64,000 nt of DNA. It comes from Gonocerus acuteangulatus. Lineage: Eukaryota; Arthropoda; Insecta; Hemiptera; Coreidae. The position numbers were made by a program, and so were the translations under genes. Numbering within the stretch: position 1 is the first letter of the stretch; each line of letters starts with the position of its first letter. The notes below the pieces were generated by a model. The model had not been told where the DNA came from. It searched no databases and worked only from the letters and a program-made list of their open reading frames with translations. Below are positions 1-10,799 of this stretch, piece after piece. The stretch spans positions 149,781,229-149,845,228 of the forward strand of contig OX328123.1 of NCBI GenBank assembly GCA_946811695.1, in the 5' to 3' direction.

Positions 1-49
1 TGAATGGAACCGCGCTAAGATGACGCAGTTCCTGCGAGTCGGACTTTTT
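1..49 (+). mobile_element. 3' terminus of a Helentron-like element (copy 0, rest lies left of the window)
   Basis: The window opens with the same 3' terminal block seen at 25396-25439, 13427-13470 and 29584-29627: GGAACCGCGCTAA, then a CGCAG-TTC-CTGCG hairpin, then AGTCGGACT and a T-run. Only this end is visible, so the copy must extend beyond the left edge. Confidence 0.7.
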
Positions 50-72
50 ATACCTAGTGTTGTTTAGAATAC

Positions 73-336
73 CATCGGCGGCTCTAGAAAAACATTTCTG
101 GGGGGGGGGGGGGCTAACTTAACATGGGCTTACCGCCGTGCCTGGGGGTAAAGAATCAAATTTTTATAACCAGGCACCTGTAAATCATTAAGGAGGTTAG
201 CTAAGAACATACATTCATTAGAACCTACTACTATTAATTTGCCTAAGCAATTATTTTTTTAACTTTACCGAAAAAGATTGTGAATTTTAATTCTGAGGGG
301 CTAAGCCCCCCAAGCCACCCCCTTTAGCCGCCACTG
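73..336. mobile_element. hAT-like MITE with 8-bp target duplication
   Basis: The ends are inverted (CATCGGCGGCT at the left, complement of CAGTGGCGGCT at the right). They are flanked by TAGAATAC (65-72) and TAGAATAG (337-344), an 8-bp duplication with one mismatch as expected for hAT elements. The 264-bp interior has G-run and C-run blocks and no coding capacity. Confidence 0.6.
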
Positions 337-344
337 TAGAATAG

Positions 345-726
345 AAACAATTGATATTTTGTCTTAATCTTCCGTGAAAATGTAAAGACATGTAAAAATT
401 AAATTTCAAAATGAAGCAAGATCATGTGAGCCACAACATGAACCTGACAGTATCCTAGGCGGAATCGCTCAATCTAAACACCGACTTCTCTGATTTTTTT
501 TTTTATTATTATTATAATTATTATTTATTTGTTTATTTTAAATCTGTACAAACTATAAAAGTACCATTATAGAGTATGTTGATACAGATATGCTATGTAC
601 AAATTGATATTAACGGGAAAAGTAAAACAAAATATAAGAAATACAAAATCCATCCATTGTTGACACTTCTAGAGCTGTCTAAATAAATGTTTTAATGAAT
701 CCTATAAGATTAAATAATTAAATTAT
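345..726. other. AT-rich stretch without a recognised feature
   Basis: I see only AT-rich sequence, including a T-run and TTATTA-type simple sequence around 495-540. No convincing ORF, RNA gene or repeat terminus. Confidence 0.5.
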
Positions 727-1475
727 CACTGGGCCTCATAAGCCGCCTGGGAGCATTATCTGGATGGGATTCGGATGATAAGGATAGACCTGCAGGATTA
801 GGATGGTGAGACAATTTGGAATGGAACATTTGGAAACGGGTTTCAGCGAGGTCATGGACAAATGGACGTTAAGGTCATTATATGGGACGTAGAAAGGGGC
901 ATTAATATTATTACGTAGAACGTTTGACTGGAATGCCTGTATTCTGTTGATGTTTGATGGTTTTGCAGATCCCCAGAGGTCAAGTCCGTATGTCCATATT
1001 GGTTGAATGATTGTTTTGTATATCGTTAGTTTGTCTGTATTAATAATTTAGATGAGGGTCCAAGAAGTCGTCTAAGTAGTCCGTATCTTCTGTTCAGTTC
1101 CTGTCTTTTCAGTCTCGTATGAGGGTTCCATGTCAGTCGGATGTCAAGATATTGTCCTAGATATCGAACCTCGTTTCATTCTGGCAGAGGAGTGTCTTTG
1201 GTGTAGACAGAAGGGCATGATCTCCGGTTAAGAGTGAATGTCACCTATTTACATTTTTCCGAAATGATTTTTATTTCCCATCTTTCACTACAAAGTTGTA
1301 TAGCGGTAAGATGTTCCTGCAGGTGTTGGGATGCTACTGAAGGATCAGGGGAAGTTGATAGGATGGCTGTGCCATCTGCATATTTGGTTAGTAGGGTTTG
1401 GGGGTGTGTGGGAATATTCGCAGTGTAAAGAAGGAAAACGAGATGACCAATAATACTCCCTTGGGATTTCTCCAA
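727..1475 (-). pseudogene. Jockey-like LINE reverse transcriptase fragment
   Basis: On the minus strand, 1475-1245 reads as the central RT region of a non-LTR retrotransposon: a QGSIIGHLVFLLYT block (palm motif) and a degenerate YADG where the catalytic YADD is expected. Similarity continues to about 727 through a thumb-like region (EVRYLGQYLDIRLTW) with in-frame stops. The element is truncated at both ends and cannot be active. Such enzymes copy LINE RNA into DNA at the nicked target; clade assignment (jockey-like) is by motif style only. Confidence 0.7.
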
Positions 1476-2110
1476 ATATGACTAAAAATCGCATAAGATT
1501 CGTATTTATAGGACATTTAATAAGCTTTCGATTAGGTGCTTTAACTTTACTATGATTTCACAACCAGTTTCGAAATATATAAAAATGTATACGAAAATCC
1601 ATTTTCCCTTGAGATTATAGATACTGCCTTGAAAATGGTTTCATTCGATTCGCCACGTCCAATTACTTATAAAAATTGTACCTAGAAGCGTTGTAACGCA
1701 AAAACGCAAGCGCTACGATTTTTTTCGCGCTTATATTACGATTTGTACAAATTCCATAGCCTGTCCAGAAATTATTGATCTCAAGTTCTACGCTACGTAT
1801 ATAATTCTATATCATCTTGTCATTAGAAATTCGTTTTTTGGTTCGGTTATCCAATCCATCGATAACAGAACTTTTGAAAGTTTCTTAAAAATCTGTATCT
1901 ATAGACCTAAATAGTACCCAAATAACATAATGTACCAAATAATGAAAGAAAGGGGATTTGCACAAAACTAGTATATTAGGAGTGGAAGTTTGCCTGATTA
2001 ATAATTCAATATCAATATGTATATGTAAACCTTTGTGGCGGAAATTTTGGATTCGTTTATGAAACTACCAATTTAATTCTGCAATCGAAACTAATAAGTA
2101 AAAGTGTGAA
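1476..2110. repeat. Diverged relative of the Helentron-like family interior
   Basis: Blocks such as GCCTTGAAAATGGTTTCATT, a run of AACGCAAAAACGCAAGCG type sequence, and the stretch around 1900-2100 recur at 8595-8990 and inside the Helentron-like copies. Neither diagnostic end is present, so this is an old fragment. Confidence 0.5.
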
Positions 2111-2197
2111 ATTTATCAGAACTAGAGTTCTGATTACCGAATGATTTGATTACAGAAGTTTAAAATGACTAATTTTTTATATTTATTCATGGTGGCA

Positions 2198-2413
2198 GCT
2201 TAAAATTGGACATCGCTCAATGCTCTGGACTGCAAAGGACACATGTATACGCTACCTTGGAGTATATCTAGACACAAGAGTAACATGGCGACATCACATT
2301 CACAAAAAACTACAAGAAGCTCACAGACGACTGTAACAAATTTGTCCATTAATAAATAGAAACACTCCCCTATAATACACCTGTGGTTCACTACTATACA
2401 AATAAACAATACC
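2198..2413 (+). pseudogene. Short LINE reverse transcriptase thumb fragment
   Basis: Plus-strand frame 2201-2336 encodes IRYLGVYLDTRVTWRHHI and a following K-L-Q-E-A-H-R-R-L block, typical of the region just after the RT palm in jockey/I-type LINEs. It stops at TAA and is truncated on both sides. It is in the opposite orientation to the fragment at 727-1475, so the two are separate remnants. Confidence 0.55.
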
Positions 2414-2465
2414 ACCCATCCAAACGCTAGGATGCTCGGTCTGTTTCGGTGCCAGTAGCGCTCAC

Positions 2466-3579
2466 TTAACACTTCAAGGACCGATAGCTTCGAAAAAACT
2501 TTTCATCGGGCCCAAGCCTTTCTTTTGTATAGTTATTTTGGCTAACATAAAAATAAAATAAAAAATAAATAAGTGAAGAAACTTTTGAAATTATGTACTT
2601 TTAGTTGAATAATTACAATTTATATAAGTGTCAAATACGCCACGACAGAGTGTCCCTCTGAAGGAATTGTTCTGGTGGATTCAGTATCATACAATAACAG
2701 ACCCACAAACCTAACCGGGAATAACGTAATGAGGTGTCAAACCAAATACTAAGGGTAGAGGACAAGGCCCGGTGTAATGGGGATAGTAAGAAAGCCAAGC
2801 TTTCTGTTCACGTAAACCACGACGCCGGGCTCGCAGAACACATCGCTGATGCATACGCCATGAAGCCGGGCCCGCAGAACACATCGCTGATGCATATTCC
2901 ATGGAGCCGGGCCCGCAGAACACATCGCTGATGCAAATGCCATGGAGCCGGGCCCGCAGAACACATCGCTGATGCATATGCCATGGAGCCGGGCCCGAGA
3001 ACACATCGATGATGCATATGCCATGGAGCCGGGCCCGCAGAACACATCGATGATGCATATGCCATGGAGCCGGGCCCGCAGAACACATCGATGATGCATA
3101 TGCCATGGAGCCGGGCCCGCAGAACACATCGCTGATGCATATGCCATGGAGCCGGGCCCGCAGAACACATCGCTGATGCATATTCCATGGAGCCGGGCCC
3201 GCAGAACACATCGCTGATGCAAATGCCATGGAGCCGGGCCCGCAGAACACATCGCTGATGCATATGCCATGGAGCCGGGCCCGAGAACACATCGATGATG
3301 CATATGCCATGGAGCCGGGCCCGCAGAACACATCGATGATGCATATGCCATGGAGCCGGGCCCGCAGAACACCTCGATGATGCATATGCCATGGAGCCGG
3401 GCCCGCAGAACACATCGATGGTGAAAATGTCATGGAGCCGGGCCCGCAGAACACATCGCTGATGCATATGCCATGGAGCCGGGCCCGCAGAACACATCGA
3501 TGATGCATACGCCATGAAGCCGGGCCCGCAGAACACATCGCTGATGCATATGCCATGAAGCCGGACCCGAACGTGTTAA
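2466..3579. mobile_element. piggyBac-like MITE (TTAA-flanked) carrying an expanded minisatellite
   Basis: The element is bounded by TTAA at 2466-2469 and 3576-3579. Its ends are inverted: TTAACACTTCAAGGACC at the left, complement of TTAACACGTTCGGGTCC at the right. TTAA target sites are the hallmark of piggyBac transposons. The block at 42306-42692 is the same family in reverse orientation and shares the left-hand segment and the array edge, but holds hardly any repeat units, so the array here grew inside the element. There is no transposase ORF. Confidence 0.75.
2826..3572. repeat. 41-bp minisatellite, about 18 units, with higher-order structure
   Basis: Each unit contains CATCG(C/A)TGATGCATATGCC, then ATGGAGCCGGGCCCGCAGAA. 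Two variant blocks, one starting near 2892 and one near 3178, repeat the same order of variant units (TATTCC, then AAATGCC, then a unit lacking one C) 286 bp apart. This is a seven-unit higher-order repeat (six of 41 and one of 40 bp). The GC-rich units contrast with the AT-rich surroundings. Long minus-strand ORFs through the array are by-products. Confidence 0.93.
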
Positions 3580-3606
3580 ACCATCTCCTTGGTTCGTATG
3601 TAACAG

Positions 3607-3706
3607 CCAGATCCAGAGAGAATGGGAGGTTGATTCATTTTTCAATAATATGGACAAACTAGTCCAAACCCTTCAAGCCGCCTGCAGTTCCGTCGTTATT
3701 AACTGA
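3607..3706 (+). CDS. Putative terminal exon of an unidentified host gene (exon A)
   Basis: After an acceptor-like GTAACAG (ending 3606) there is an open frame reading IQREWEVDSFFNNMDKLVQT, followed by LQAACSSVVIN and a TGA at 3704-3706. Its composition looks like real protein rather than transposon debris, and several AATAAA-type signals follow within 100 bp. No upstream partner exon is visible in the window; it would lie left of position 1. A chance ORF remains possible. I do not recognise the family. Confidence 0.35.
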
Positions 3707-3974
3707 GACGAATGTTATATAAAATAAACGTAATATAAAAATAATAAAAAATAAAACTGAGACCAATAAAAATGTCTTGATTGAAACACAGACTTTATTG
3801 TTCGTTATTCATAAAACGTTTGTATTGGTCCTAATAAATTGTTTGTTGTGTTGGTATTAGTGAGTATATACTTGAGCTATTTGGCGCTAACTGCTTACTT
3901 TTCTCAGGAAAGTGCCTAGTTCATGCAGCTCCTGCAGGTCGCATTTAATTTATAATTTGAATTCGGTGTTTCAG

Positions 3975-4186
3975 ATGGATCTCCAGAGGCGTGGTCAGCA
4001 AAAAGGCGGGAGAATCTACTGGAGGTGTTACTTCAATGCAGTCACATGTTTCTAAAATCCTCCATCAAGTCAGCTGATTCACAGCCTCCTTTATCGCCAA
4101 CTCTTCCTCCCAGTCTTACCAACTTTGCTGGTCTCACTATAAACAGTGCCATATTATTTCTTTCTCGCTATACTTGGCAACAATAA
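3975..4186 (+). CDS. Putative terminal exon of an unidentified host gene (exon B)
   Basis: The acceptor GGTGTTTCAG ends at 3974. The following 69-residue open frame starts GSPEAWSAKRRENLLEVLLQ and ends NSAILFLSRYTWQQ before TAA at 4184-4186. AATAAA at 4231-4236 gives a plausible polyadenylation signal. Together with exon A it could be an alternative last exon of one gene on the plus strand, or A and B could be successive exons if a donor inside A is used. Amphipathic, charged composition supports coding; no family is recognised. Confidence 0.4.
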
Positions 4187-4239
4187 TATGCATATGTATT
4201 GTATAATTGATTATATTTATATTCTTTTAAAATAAAATA

Positions 4240-5494
4240 TCATTCTACCGAGAGAGAGAAGTGAAATTTTCTCCTGAGATACTGGTAAGAATCCAAGAGG
4301 GCGTGGTAAATTGGTCCTCTATGAATTTAAAAATGTTTTAAATTTGTTTTTCTCAGTCTTCTACGTGCCAAATAATTTAATAAAGTGAGCCTTTTCGTCA
4401 ACAGCACGAGAACTCGATTGATACCATTGTATATCACAAGATCTAATAAAAAACATACACAAACAGTTATATAGTTCAAATAATAATTCAAAATGCAACA
4501 GGAATACTTTTTTGGTATCAAACTATAGAGCTGTATTATGAAAAATACACTACAATAAAAGAAGCTGAACGCCATGTTTCCGTGTATTTCACCTTTCGGT
4601 CTTCGCTTTCAGATTTTTTTTTCAGAATTCATTTTTGCCTGAAAAATCTTAAAATGGTTGTAACTATTATTCAAATAAGATTTATAATAATCGCTTCATT
4701 CCACTTACTATAATTTGCTTTATTTTATTGTGCTAATGACTCCATACATGTTTATAGTATCTACCTAAAAAAATAGTTTTTCTCATTCGAAAACTTTTTG
4801 AATATATTCCTTAAAATTCCAAAAAAAAATCCAATTTCTAAATTCTAATACAGTATCATGTACGCTTTTCCAGGTTGTTATTTATTGTAATTTAAATTGT
4901 ATCGAATATTTATTGATCACTTTTAAAATTAAGGGATTTTGAGATGTGTCATTGCATCCTAATAAGGTATTTTAAGAGAAGGCTCTCAATATTTCCATAA
5001 GTCAGTTAAGAGCCTTTATCTTAAAAATATTGACTGAAGTTCACTTCTCTTTTGAAAGAGACATGTTATTAAAGTCCCTAGATGTTTATAAATGATGTTT
5101 ATTATATTATTATCTGTACTTTAAAATGTTAACAATAATAATGAAAGAGACTACGAAATTTCTATGTTCCTAAATGAGTTATGTCTACATAATGACTGTT
5201 TAGAATTCTTATCATGTGTATTTTTATTGATGCATATTAGGTTTAAGTTATTGAACATATTTTGGAGTTTTTATAATTTATGTAACAAACATTTTTTCAA
5301 CATATAATATATTTTTGTTTGTCTATTTAATATAACATGTTATTTAAGAGAAATAAAGTCTTTCGTATTTAAAAGTGAATGATAAATATTTTCCCCTTCG
5401 TTTGTGTGTGATTTGAAGATATATAGCTGTTGAGATTCAATTTCAGTATGAATTATTGAAAAATGCCAATAAGTCTTGATCGATCCCGTTAACC
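4240..5494. other. AT-rich intergenic stretch without a recognised gene
   Basis: Very AT-rich. The ORFs here are short, low-complexity and unsupported. AATAAA at about 5353 could be a distal polyadenylation signal for the exon candidates at 3.6-4.2 kb, but nothing confirms it. Confidence 0.5.
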
Positions 5495-5817
5495 AAAAAG
5501 TCCGACTCGCAGGAACTGCAGCATCTTAGCGCGGTTCCGTTCATGTCCCTAGCGCCATTTGATAAGCTTAGAAAAGAAATAAACTTTTTTTTTTATATAT
5601 ATATCTCGTGAAAGTTGTCAAAATCCTCTCGAACATCTCGAATAAAAGTGATATTAAGGCGTCAGGGACACCTACAGTAGCTAACTTTACACACAGAAGT
5701 GTAAGTAACTTTTTTACACAGAAGCGGAAATTACAGAATCTGGCTCTCATTCTAAAGCAAAGCTCTATAAATCAATACAAAATATGCCTAATAAAGCCTT
5801 TCTAGAGGATACAGAAG

Positions 5818-6066
5818 CATGGGCGTATATGAGGGGGGGCTGAGGGGGCTGCAGCCTCTCCCGAAATTTTGAATTGATGATAAAAACTTCTCGTAAAACC
5901 CTTAAAAATAAATTAAATAAGATCACTTAGTTCATAAAACATATTTTATGTTACGTGTAATAGCGTTTTAGTTGCCTAAAACTATTCCAAGCTCTAAATA
6001 TTTAGTATTCCATACCCTGGAAATGGTCTCAGCCCCCCCCCGAAATTGTTTTTATATACGCCTATG
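5818..6066. mobile_element. hAT-like MITE (CATGGGCGTATAT family) with perfect 8-bp TSD
   Basis: The 249-bp element has inverted ends CATGGGCGTATAT / CATAGGCGTATAT and is flanked by perfect TACAGAAG duplications (5810-5817 and 6067-6074). Two more members, with their own TSDs, sit in the inverted-duplication arms at 14180-14426 and 20877-21123. Inner G-run and C-run blocks (near 5834 and 6033) can pair. Confidence 0.85.
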
Positions 6067-6214
6067 TACAGAAGGATCAAGAAGAAGTACACAAGATTGA
6101 GTAGAATACTCTGCCTAATATAGCCTATATAGAATAATATGCCGAATAAAACCTATCTAGTAAATACACAAGGACAAATAAAAGTCTTGACGAATAACAA
6201 GTCAAGAAAAAAAC

Positions 6215-6252
6215 CTTTATTTAACAAAATAAAACAAAGTTTAGTTGCCCAA
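6215..6252 (-). mobile_element. 38-bp 3' tail matching the R2-like element at 38.4 kb
   Basis: This sequence is identical to 38410-38447, which is the 3' end of the R2-like fragment on the minus strand. It reads as a 3' UTR end with AATAAA-like sequence. It is probably a severely 5'-truncated LINE insertion. Confidence 0.6.
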
Positions 6253-7199
6253 CTACAATAGAATAATATACCTAATTAAGTCCATGGAGTAGATACAAAT
6301 GGACCAAAAACAAGTCTTGTGGAATATTGTTTTTTTTTCTAATTAAATACTTTTTATCAATATTTAGTATATAACCTTTGTTGAAAACTATTGATTGCTA
6401 ATTGATGAATTGGTTTACAACTAAGTAGTCTTTATGAATATTTAGTATATAACCTATGTTTGGATCTGTGTTTTTGGGGTGCTCTCCGCCTAGGCTTTGT
6501 ATTTGTGTCGGCAGATACCTGGGGTATATTTACAGCTCTTGAGGATTAACTCTTAGCAGGTAAATTTCCTGCGGCCCCTTGTTCCTACGGGCATTGAACC
6601 GACATATTCGCTCATAGTATCTAACCGTTGTGAAGTTTATTTTTTGGAGTTAGGACTTAATAAACATATATAGACTAAATCATAGCAAGAATTAATCCTC
6701 CGTCGTCGGTTCTTAACTATGTAGACTCGCTAATGTTATCCAATCTTAGATACATCGTATTTAAAATCCACAGCAAAAACACGACATTTCATCAGAATCC
6801 CCTGCTGAATAAAACTTATATAGAATAATATGCAAAATAAAGCGTATCTAGTGGATAAAAATAGAGGAAAAAAGCCGTTCGTGGTGGTAGAAAATCTTAA
6901 AAGTATTTCGCTCAGAAATCTCCGAAATATTGTCACTAATTTTACGTATCCTGTTTTATAGCCAAATAGATTTATATTCTATAATCAATAAGAAAAACCT
7001 ACTAACAATAAAAAACTATGGGTAACAGATGAAAATAGGGAATACCAAGAATAATTCTAAAGAACGAAATCAACACCAGTACTGTAATCTAGATATTCAT
7101 ACGGCATCTTCGAATTCTAACAAACAAAATATTGATTCTAATTATACGTATCCTGTTTTATTGAGAAATACATTTGACTACTATAAGCAATTAAAAACA

Positions 7200-7305
7200 C
7201 TAGGGAATATGCCAAAGAACTCGGAGTAGGAGCCTCGACAGTTTCAAGACATTTGAAGGAAATCGACAAATCCAAAACTGACATTTCATACGGTACACCC
7301 TGATA
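7200..7305 (+). pseudogene. mariner-like transposase helix-turn-helix remnant next to its terminal repeat
   Basis: The frame encodes EYAKELGVGASTVSRHLKEI, a classic mariner-type helix-turn-helix, and runs directly into CGGTACACCCTGATA, which resembles a mariner terminus at a TA site. Normal mariner elements have coding sequence between these two parts, so the copy is internally deleted. The same remnant lies at 28701-28808 in Helentron-like copy 4, while copy 3 diverges at that point (about 24863). Confidence 0.6.
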
Positions 7306-8393
7306 TATTTTTAACAATGAATTGTTTTTCTTATTTTAATTAATCTGTTTTATTGTCAAATACATTATCCAACTTTAAGCAATTAAAAAATAACAAGGAA
7401 TAAAAACAAACGTTCGAATAAACGAAATCAATTACTTCAAAGTTTAAGCACTTATTTCTCCGATTGACATAGCCTAATCAAAAATTGTTTCAGAATCTTT
7501 TTTGTAGAACATTTAGTAAGCTTTCGCATGGTAACCCTCCGTTTACCAATATTCCTAACCGTCTTCGAGATATTAGGGAATGTATACGAAGTTCCCAAAA
7601 CATTTCATGTCTCTTAATAAAATATTTTATTCTAATCCTTCCTTAGCTCCAAACGTAACCAAAATTTTAACATATTAGTGTTGATGAAATTCAAACATGC
7701 AGAAAATGTTTCAACTGAGTCCCATAATTTTAAGTATCAAAATCAAAGACAAAAAGAACAGTTCGAATAAGCGAAATCAATTACTTTAAAGTTTTATGCA
7801 CTTATTTCTCCGATTGATATCGCCTAATCAAAACTTTCATTAGAACTTTTTTGTAGAGCATTTAGTAAGCTTTCTAATGGTATTCTTTCGTTTCCCAAAT
7901 TTTCAAGCTTTTTCGAGATATTAAGGAAAGTATACAAAGTTACCATAACTTTTTTATGTCTGTTAATAAAATATTTTATTCTAACCCTTCCTTAACTCCA
8001 AACGCAACCAAAATTTCAACATATTAGTTTTAATGAAAGTAGAAAATGCAGTAAATGTTTCAACTGAATCCCATGATTCTAAGTACCCAAACCAAAAACG
8101 GCATTCAAAAATTATTTTTTCAGTTTTCTCGAAAACGGTTAAAGCTATCGCCTTGAAAATGGTTCCATTCGTTTTCCTAGCCCAAGAAGCCTATAAAAAG
8201 AGTACTTACAAGCTTATGAACTCAAAAACGTAAGCGTTACGATTTTTTTTTGCGCGAATTTCGCCCCAAACGCCATCTTCCAGTGGGCGGATTTTGCTGG
8301 TTAACAAACTTGACCTTTCAAATTGGACGACAGATTTTTGTACCAAATTTCATCAAAATCGGACCATCAGGGAAGCCAGAAATGAGCGAACAG

Positions 8394-8396
<3 letters not shown>

Positions 8397-8454
<58 letters not shown>
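8397..8454. repeat. (TA)n microsatellite inside Helentron-like copy 1
   Basis: Uninterrupted TA repeat with one CATATA interruption. It is flanked by GAACAGACAAA and ACAAATTTGAACC, the same flanks as the TA tracts in the other copies, so it is a structural part of the family. Confidence 0.9.
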
Positions 8455-8552
8455 CAAATTTGAACCACCGTTATTTTCGGTCTCTAGGGGTTCTGGAACG
8501 CGAAATTTTCTTGTCGGCACTTCCGGTTTGTTTCATTGTATCAACCTTATAA

Positions 8553-8589
8553 GCGGGGTTCCTCCCTATGGGGGAGGGAGGAACCGCGC
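8553..8589. repeat. 37-nt GC-rich terminal hairpin of Helentron-like copy 1
   Basis: A 15-bp stem with one G-G mismatch (GCGGGGTTCCTCCCT / AGGGAGGAACCGCGC) closes a 7-nt loop. The same hairpin occurs near 10587-10623, 23903-23939 and 27373-27409. Confidence 0.85.
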
Positions 8590-8594
8590 TAAAA

Positions 8595-8995
8595 TGGTAT
8601 TCAAACACTATTTTTCCAATTTTCTCGAAAACGGTTAAAGCTATCGCCTTGAAAATGGTTTCATTCGTTTTCCTGATATATGATCGGCCAATGATATAAT
8701 TTATATGTGCATAAATACACTTACACATGATTATTTGTATCATCTTCTCATAGCTCTGATGAAGTATTGAAAATCGACCCCAATCGTAGGCAAACATAAA
8801 AACACATTAAAATTTTTCTAAAAATCTGTATCTACAAACCCAAAAAACGAAAGAAAGGGGTTCTGCACAAAACTCGTGCAAGTTTGCCTAATACATGCTT
8901 CAATATCAATATGTATTCCCTTTGGGCGGAATTTTTGGTTTCGTTTATGAAACTACCAATTGAATACAGCAATCGGAACTTGTAAAGCCCAGTAT
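8595..8995. repeat. Truncated relative of the Helentron-like interior
   Basis: TTTCTCGAAAACGGTTAAAG and GCCTTGAAAATGGTTTCATT repeat interior blocks of the family directly next to the terminus of copy 1. From about 8800 the sequence parallels 1880-2090. No ends are present. Confidence 0.5.
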
Positions 8996-9401
8996 TCCCT
9001 AGGACTTAGTTAAGTGAATAAAGATGAGAGAAAAGGTTGGCTGTCCATCAATGGAGATGTGGGAACAACGAATCCGCAAACGCTGCGCCTGGGTTGTAGA
9101 AAGGTTTCCCAGAAGGTCTAATACCTACGTTTCTCTTCCAGCCACGTGCCGCAGCAGGGGTGGGGTTAAAGTGCATAAAATGTGCAGGCTTACCTCCGAC
9201 AAGTTCCCGCCCCACAGTGGGGCAAACGAAGAAAAAACTGCAAAGAGCAATGTTCATTTCTAGAGTTAATTTTTACGGTTTTTTTTATTGTTTATTAGTC
9301 AAAGAGTGAAACCCTATTCGCTTGTTCCAAACAAGATTTTTTTAATGCTGAAATTATCGTGTTTTTTTTTTTTTTTTTTTGTTGTTGTTTTTTTTTGCTG
9401 C

Positions 9402-9820
9402 TGTATGGATTGGACGGTGCATCAGAAATAACAAAAATCGATGAGAATTTGATTCGTAAATCGTCAGTCAGTCTTAAGGCTATAAACAGTCAACATGCAC
9501 TTGACCCAATCAAATTTGAGTTGTACGCGCAAGAGACAGCAGAATTGGCTATTCAATTGTGCCCGTGGGACTACTATATGCCATCAACAGTACACAAGAT
9601 TTTAATCCATGGTGCCAAAATAATAGCAACAGCAGCTCTTCCTATCGGACAGCTTTCTGAAGAAGCCTAGTAGAGCAGAAATAAAGATTACAAAATCTTC
9701 AGGCTGAACTACGCTAAAACAAATTCGGTTTCGACGAATGAATATGTGAATGACCTGAATCGAAAAAAAACAACAACATATTTCCTAGTAAGTGCAGAAG
9801 CATTGGAATTATTGATTTAA
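9402..9820 (+). pseudogene. Broken copy of a dispersed arthropod protein family of unknown function
   Basis: The frame reads LDGASEITKIDENL, later YYMPSTVHKILIHGAKII and ALPIGQLSEEA. It then meets two consecutive TAG codons (9668-9673) and continues in the same frame with SRNKDYKIFRLNYAKTNSVS to TAA at 9818-9820. The continuity past the stops shows a decayed gene. From memory, the HKILIHG...LPIGQLSEEAQ motif recurs in many multi-copy, transposon-like hypothetical proteins of arthropods, but I cannot name the domain. The T-run at 9361-9400 abuts its start. Confidence 0.5.
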
Positions 9821-10582
9821 TAAACTCGTGTATTATCATTATTATTACTTTTTGATCGTTCAGCTCTATTACTATATTTGTATATATTATTTTCTTTATA
9901 TTTTAAACTAAAATGCCCCAATTCATGTTTCTTGGACAATTGCGAAGTTCACTTTTTCATTAAGAATCGAATAATATCAATAGATAGTCGTAAAATTCAG
10001 TTCTAGATAATAGGGCAATTAGCCAAAGCATTAAAAACATATTAGAAATAATAATATTAGGTAATTGTATGTTTAGGTATTTTCGATTCCTCCAACTTCT
10101 TAGTAGAGCGATAAACTGCTTCATATGTTTTCCAATGTATTTGTTTACTCTAAATCGAATGAGACCAACGGCAACTCGATAGGAACAACCGTTCAAATGA
10201 TATTGAATTGTTTACGGTATTTGGCCCCACTGTCCGTTTTTGAGGCCCAGATGGCTGTAAGAGGTAGGTCAGCTCTAAATATTCTCTAACCTCGCCCAAA
10301 AGGGATAGTTGCTAACTCTAACTAGCAGCCTAGTTCCAAGTAATATTCTTTAGGTCCACCCGACAAACCTATGTAATGTACTGTATAAAATACAGTCCTC
10401 GTTTTCGTACATGACCAATACGCATGCGCGTACGCCAGCTGACACTTTTTTGTAACAGTTTTTTGGAACTTTTTTTCAGTTTAGCCATCGCTAAAGCATA
10501 TTTATAATAAAAAAAAATCGAAAATTAAAATAATTTATTCATATAAATTCATTTTCATAATTTACATTGGGAATCCATTCTT
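9821..10582. other. No recognised feature
   Basis: AT-rich sequence with short, unsupported ORFs. Nothing resembling an RNA gene or repeat terminus is visible. Confidence 0.45.
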
Positions 10583-10736
10583 TTAGCGCGGTTCCTCCCT
10601 CCCCCATAGGGAGGAACCCCGCTTATAAGGTTGTTACAATGAAACAATCCGGAAGTGCCGACAAGAAAATTTCGCGTTTCAGAACCCCTAGAGACCGAAA
10701 ATAACGGTGGTTCAAATTTGTATACATATATATATG

Positions 10737-10740
10737 TATA

Positions 10741-10794
<54 letters not shown>
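10737..10794. repeat. (TA)n microsatellite inside Helentron-like copy 2
   Basis: TA tract bordered by TTTGTCTGTTCGCTC on the right, as in copies 3 and 4. Confidence 0.9.

Positions 10795-10799
<5 letters not shown>

Larger units (their letters stand above)
5495..8594 (-). mobile_element. Helentron-like (HINE-type) element, copy 1, with nested insertions
   Basis: Read on the minus strand, the element begins at about 8594 with TTAGCGCGGTTCC inside a 37-nt hairpin (8553-8589) and ends at 5495 with GGAACCGCGCTAA, a small GCAG-GAA-CTGC hairpin, AGTCGGACT and a T-run. The inverted repeat is terminal at one end and about 30 nt internal at the other, and a TA microsatellite lies inside. This asymmetric layout fits Helentrons and their non-autonomous HINE relatives. 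No Rep/helicase ORF is present. Nested inside are a hAT-like MITE, an R2-like 3' tail and a mariner remnant. Confidence 0.6.

Noticed and set aside
2711..3556. Long minus-strand ORFs (up to 281 codons) across the minisatellite
   Set aside because: The 41-bp unit is not a multiple of three and lacks stops, so all minus frames stay open by chance. The repeated peptides are a by-product of the array.
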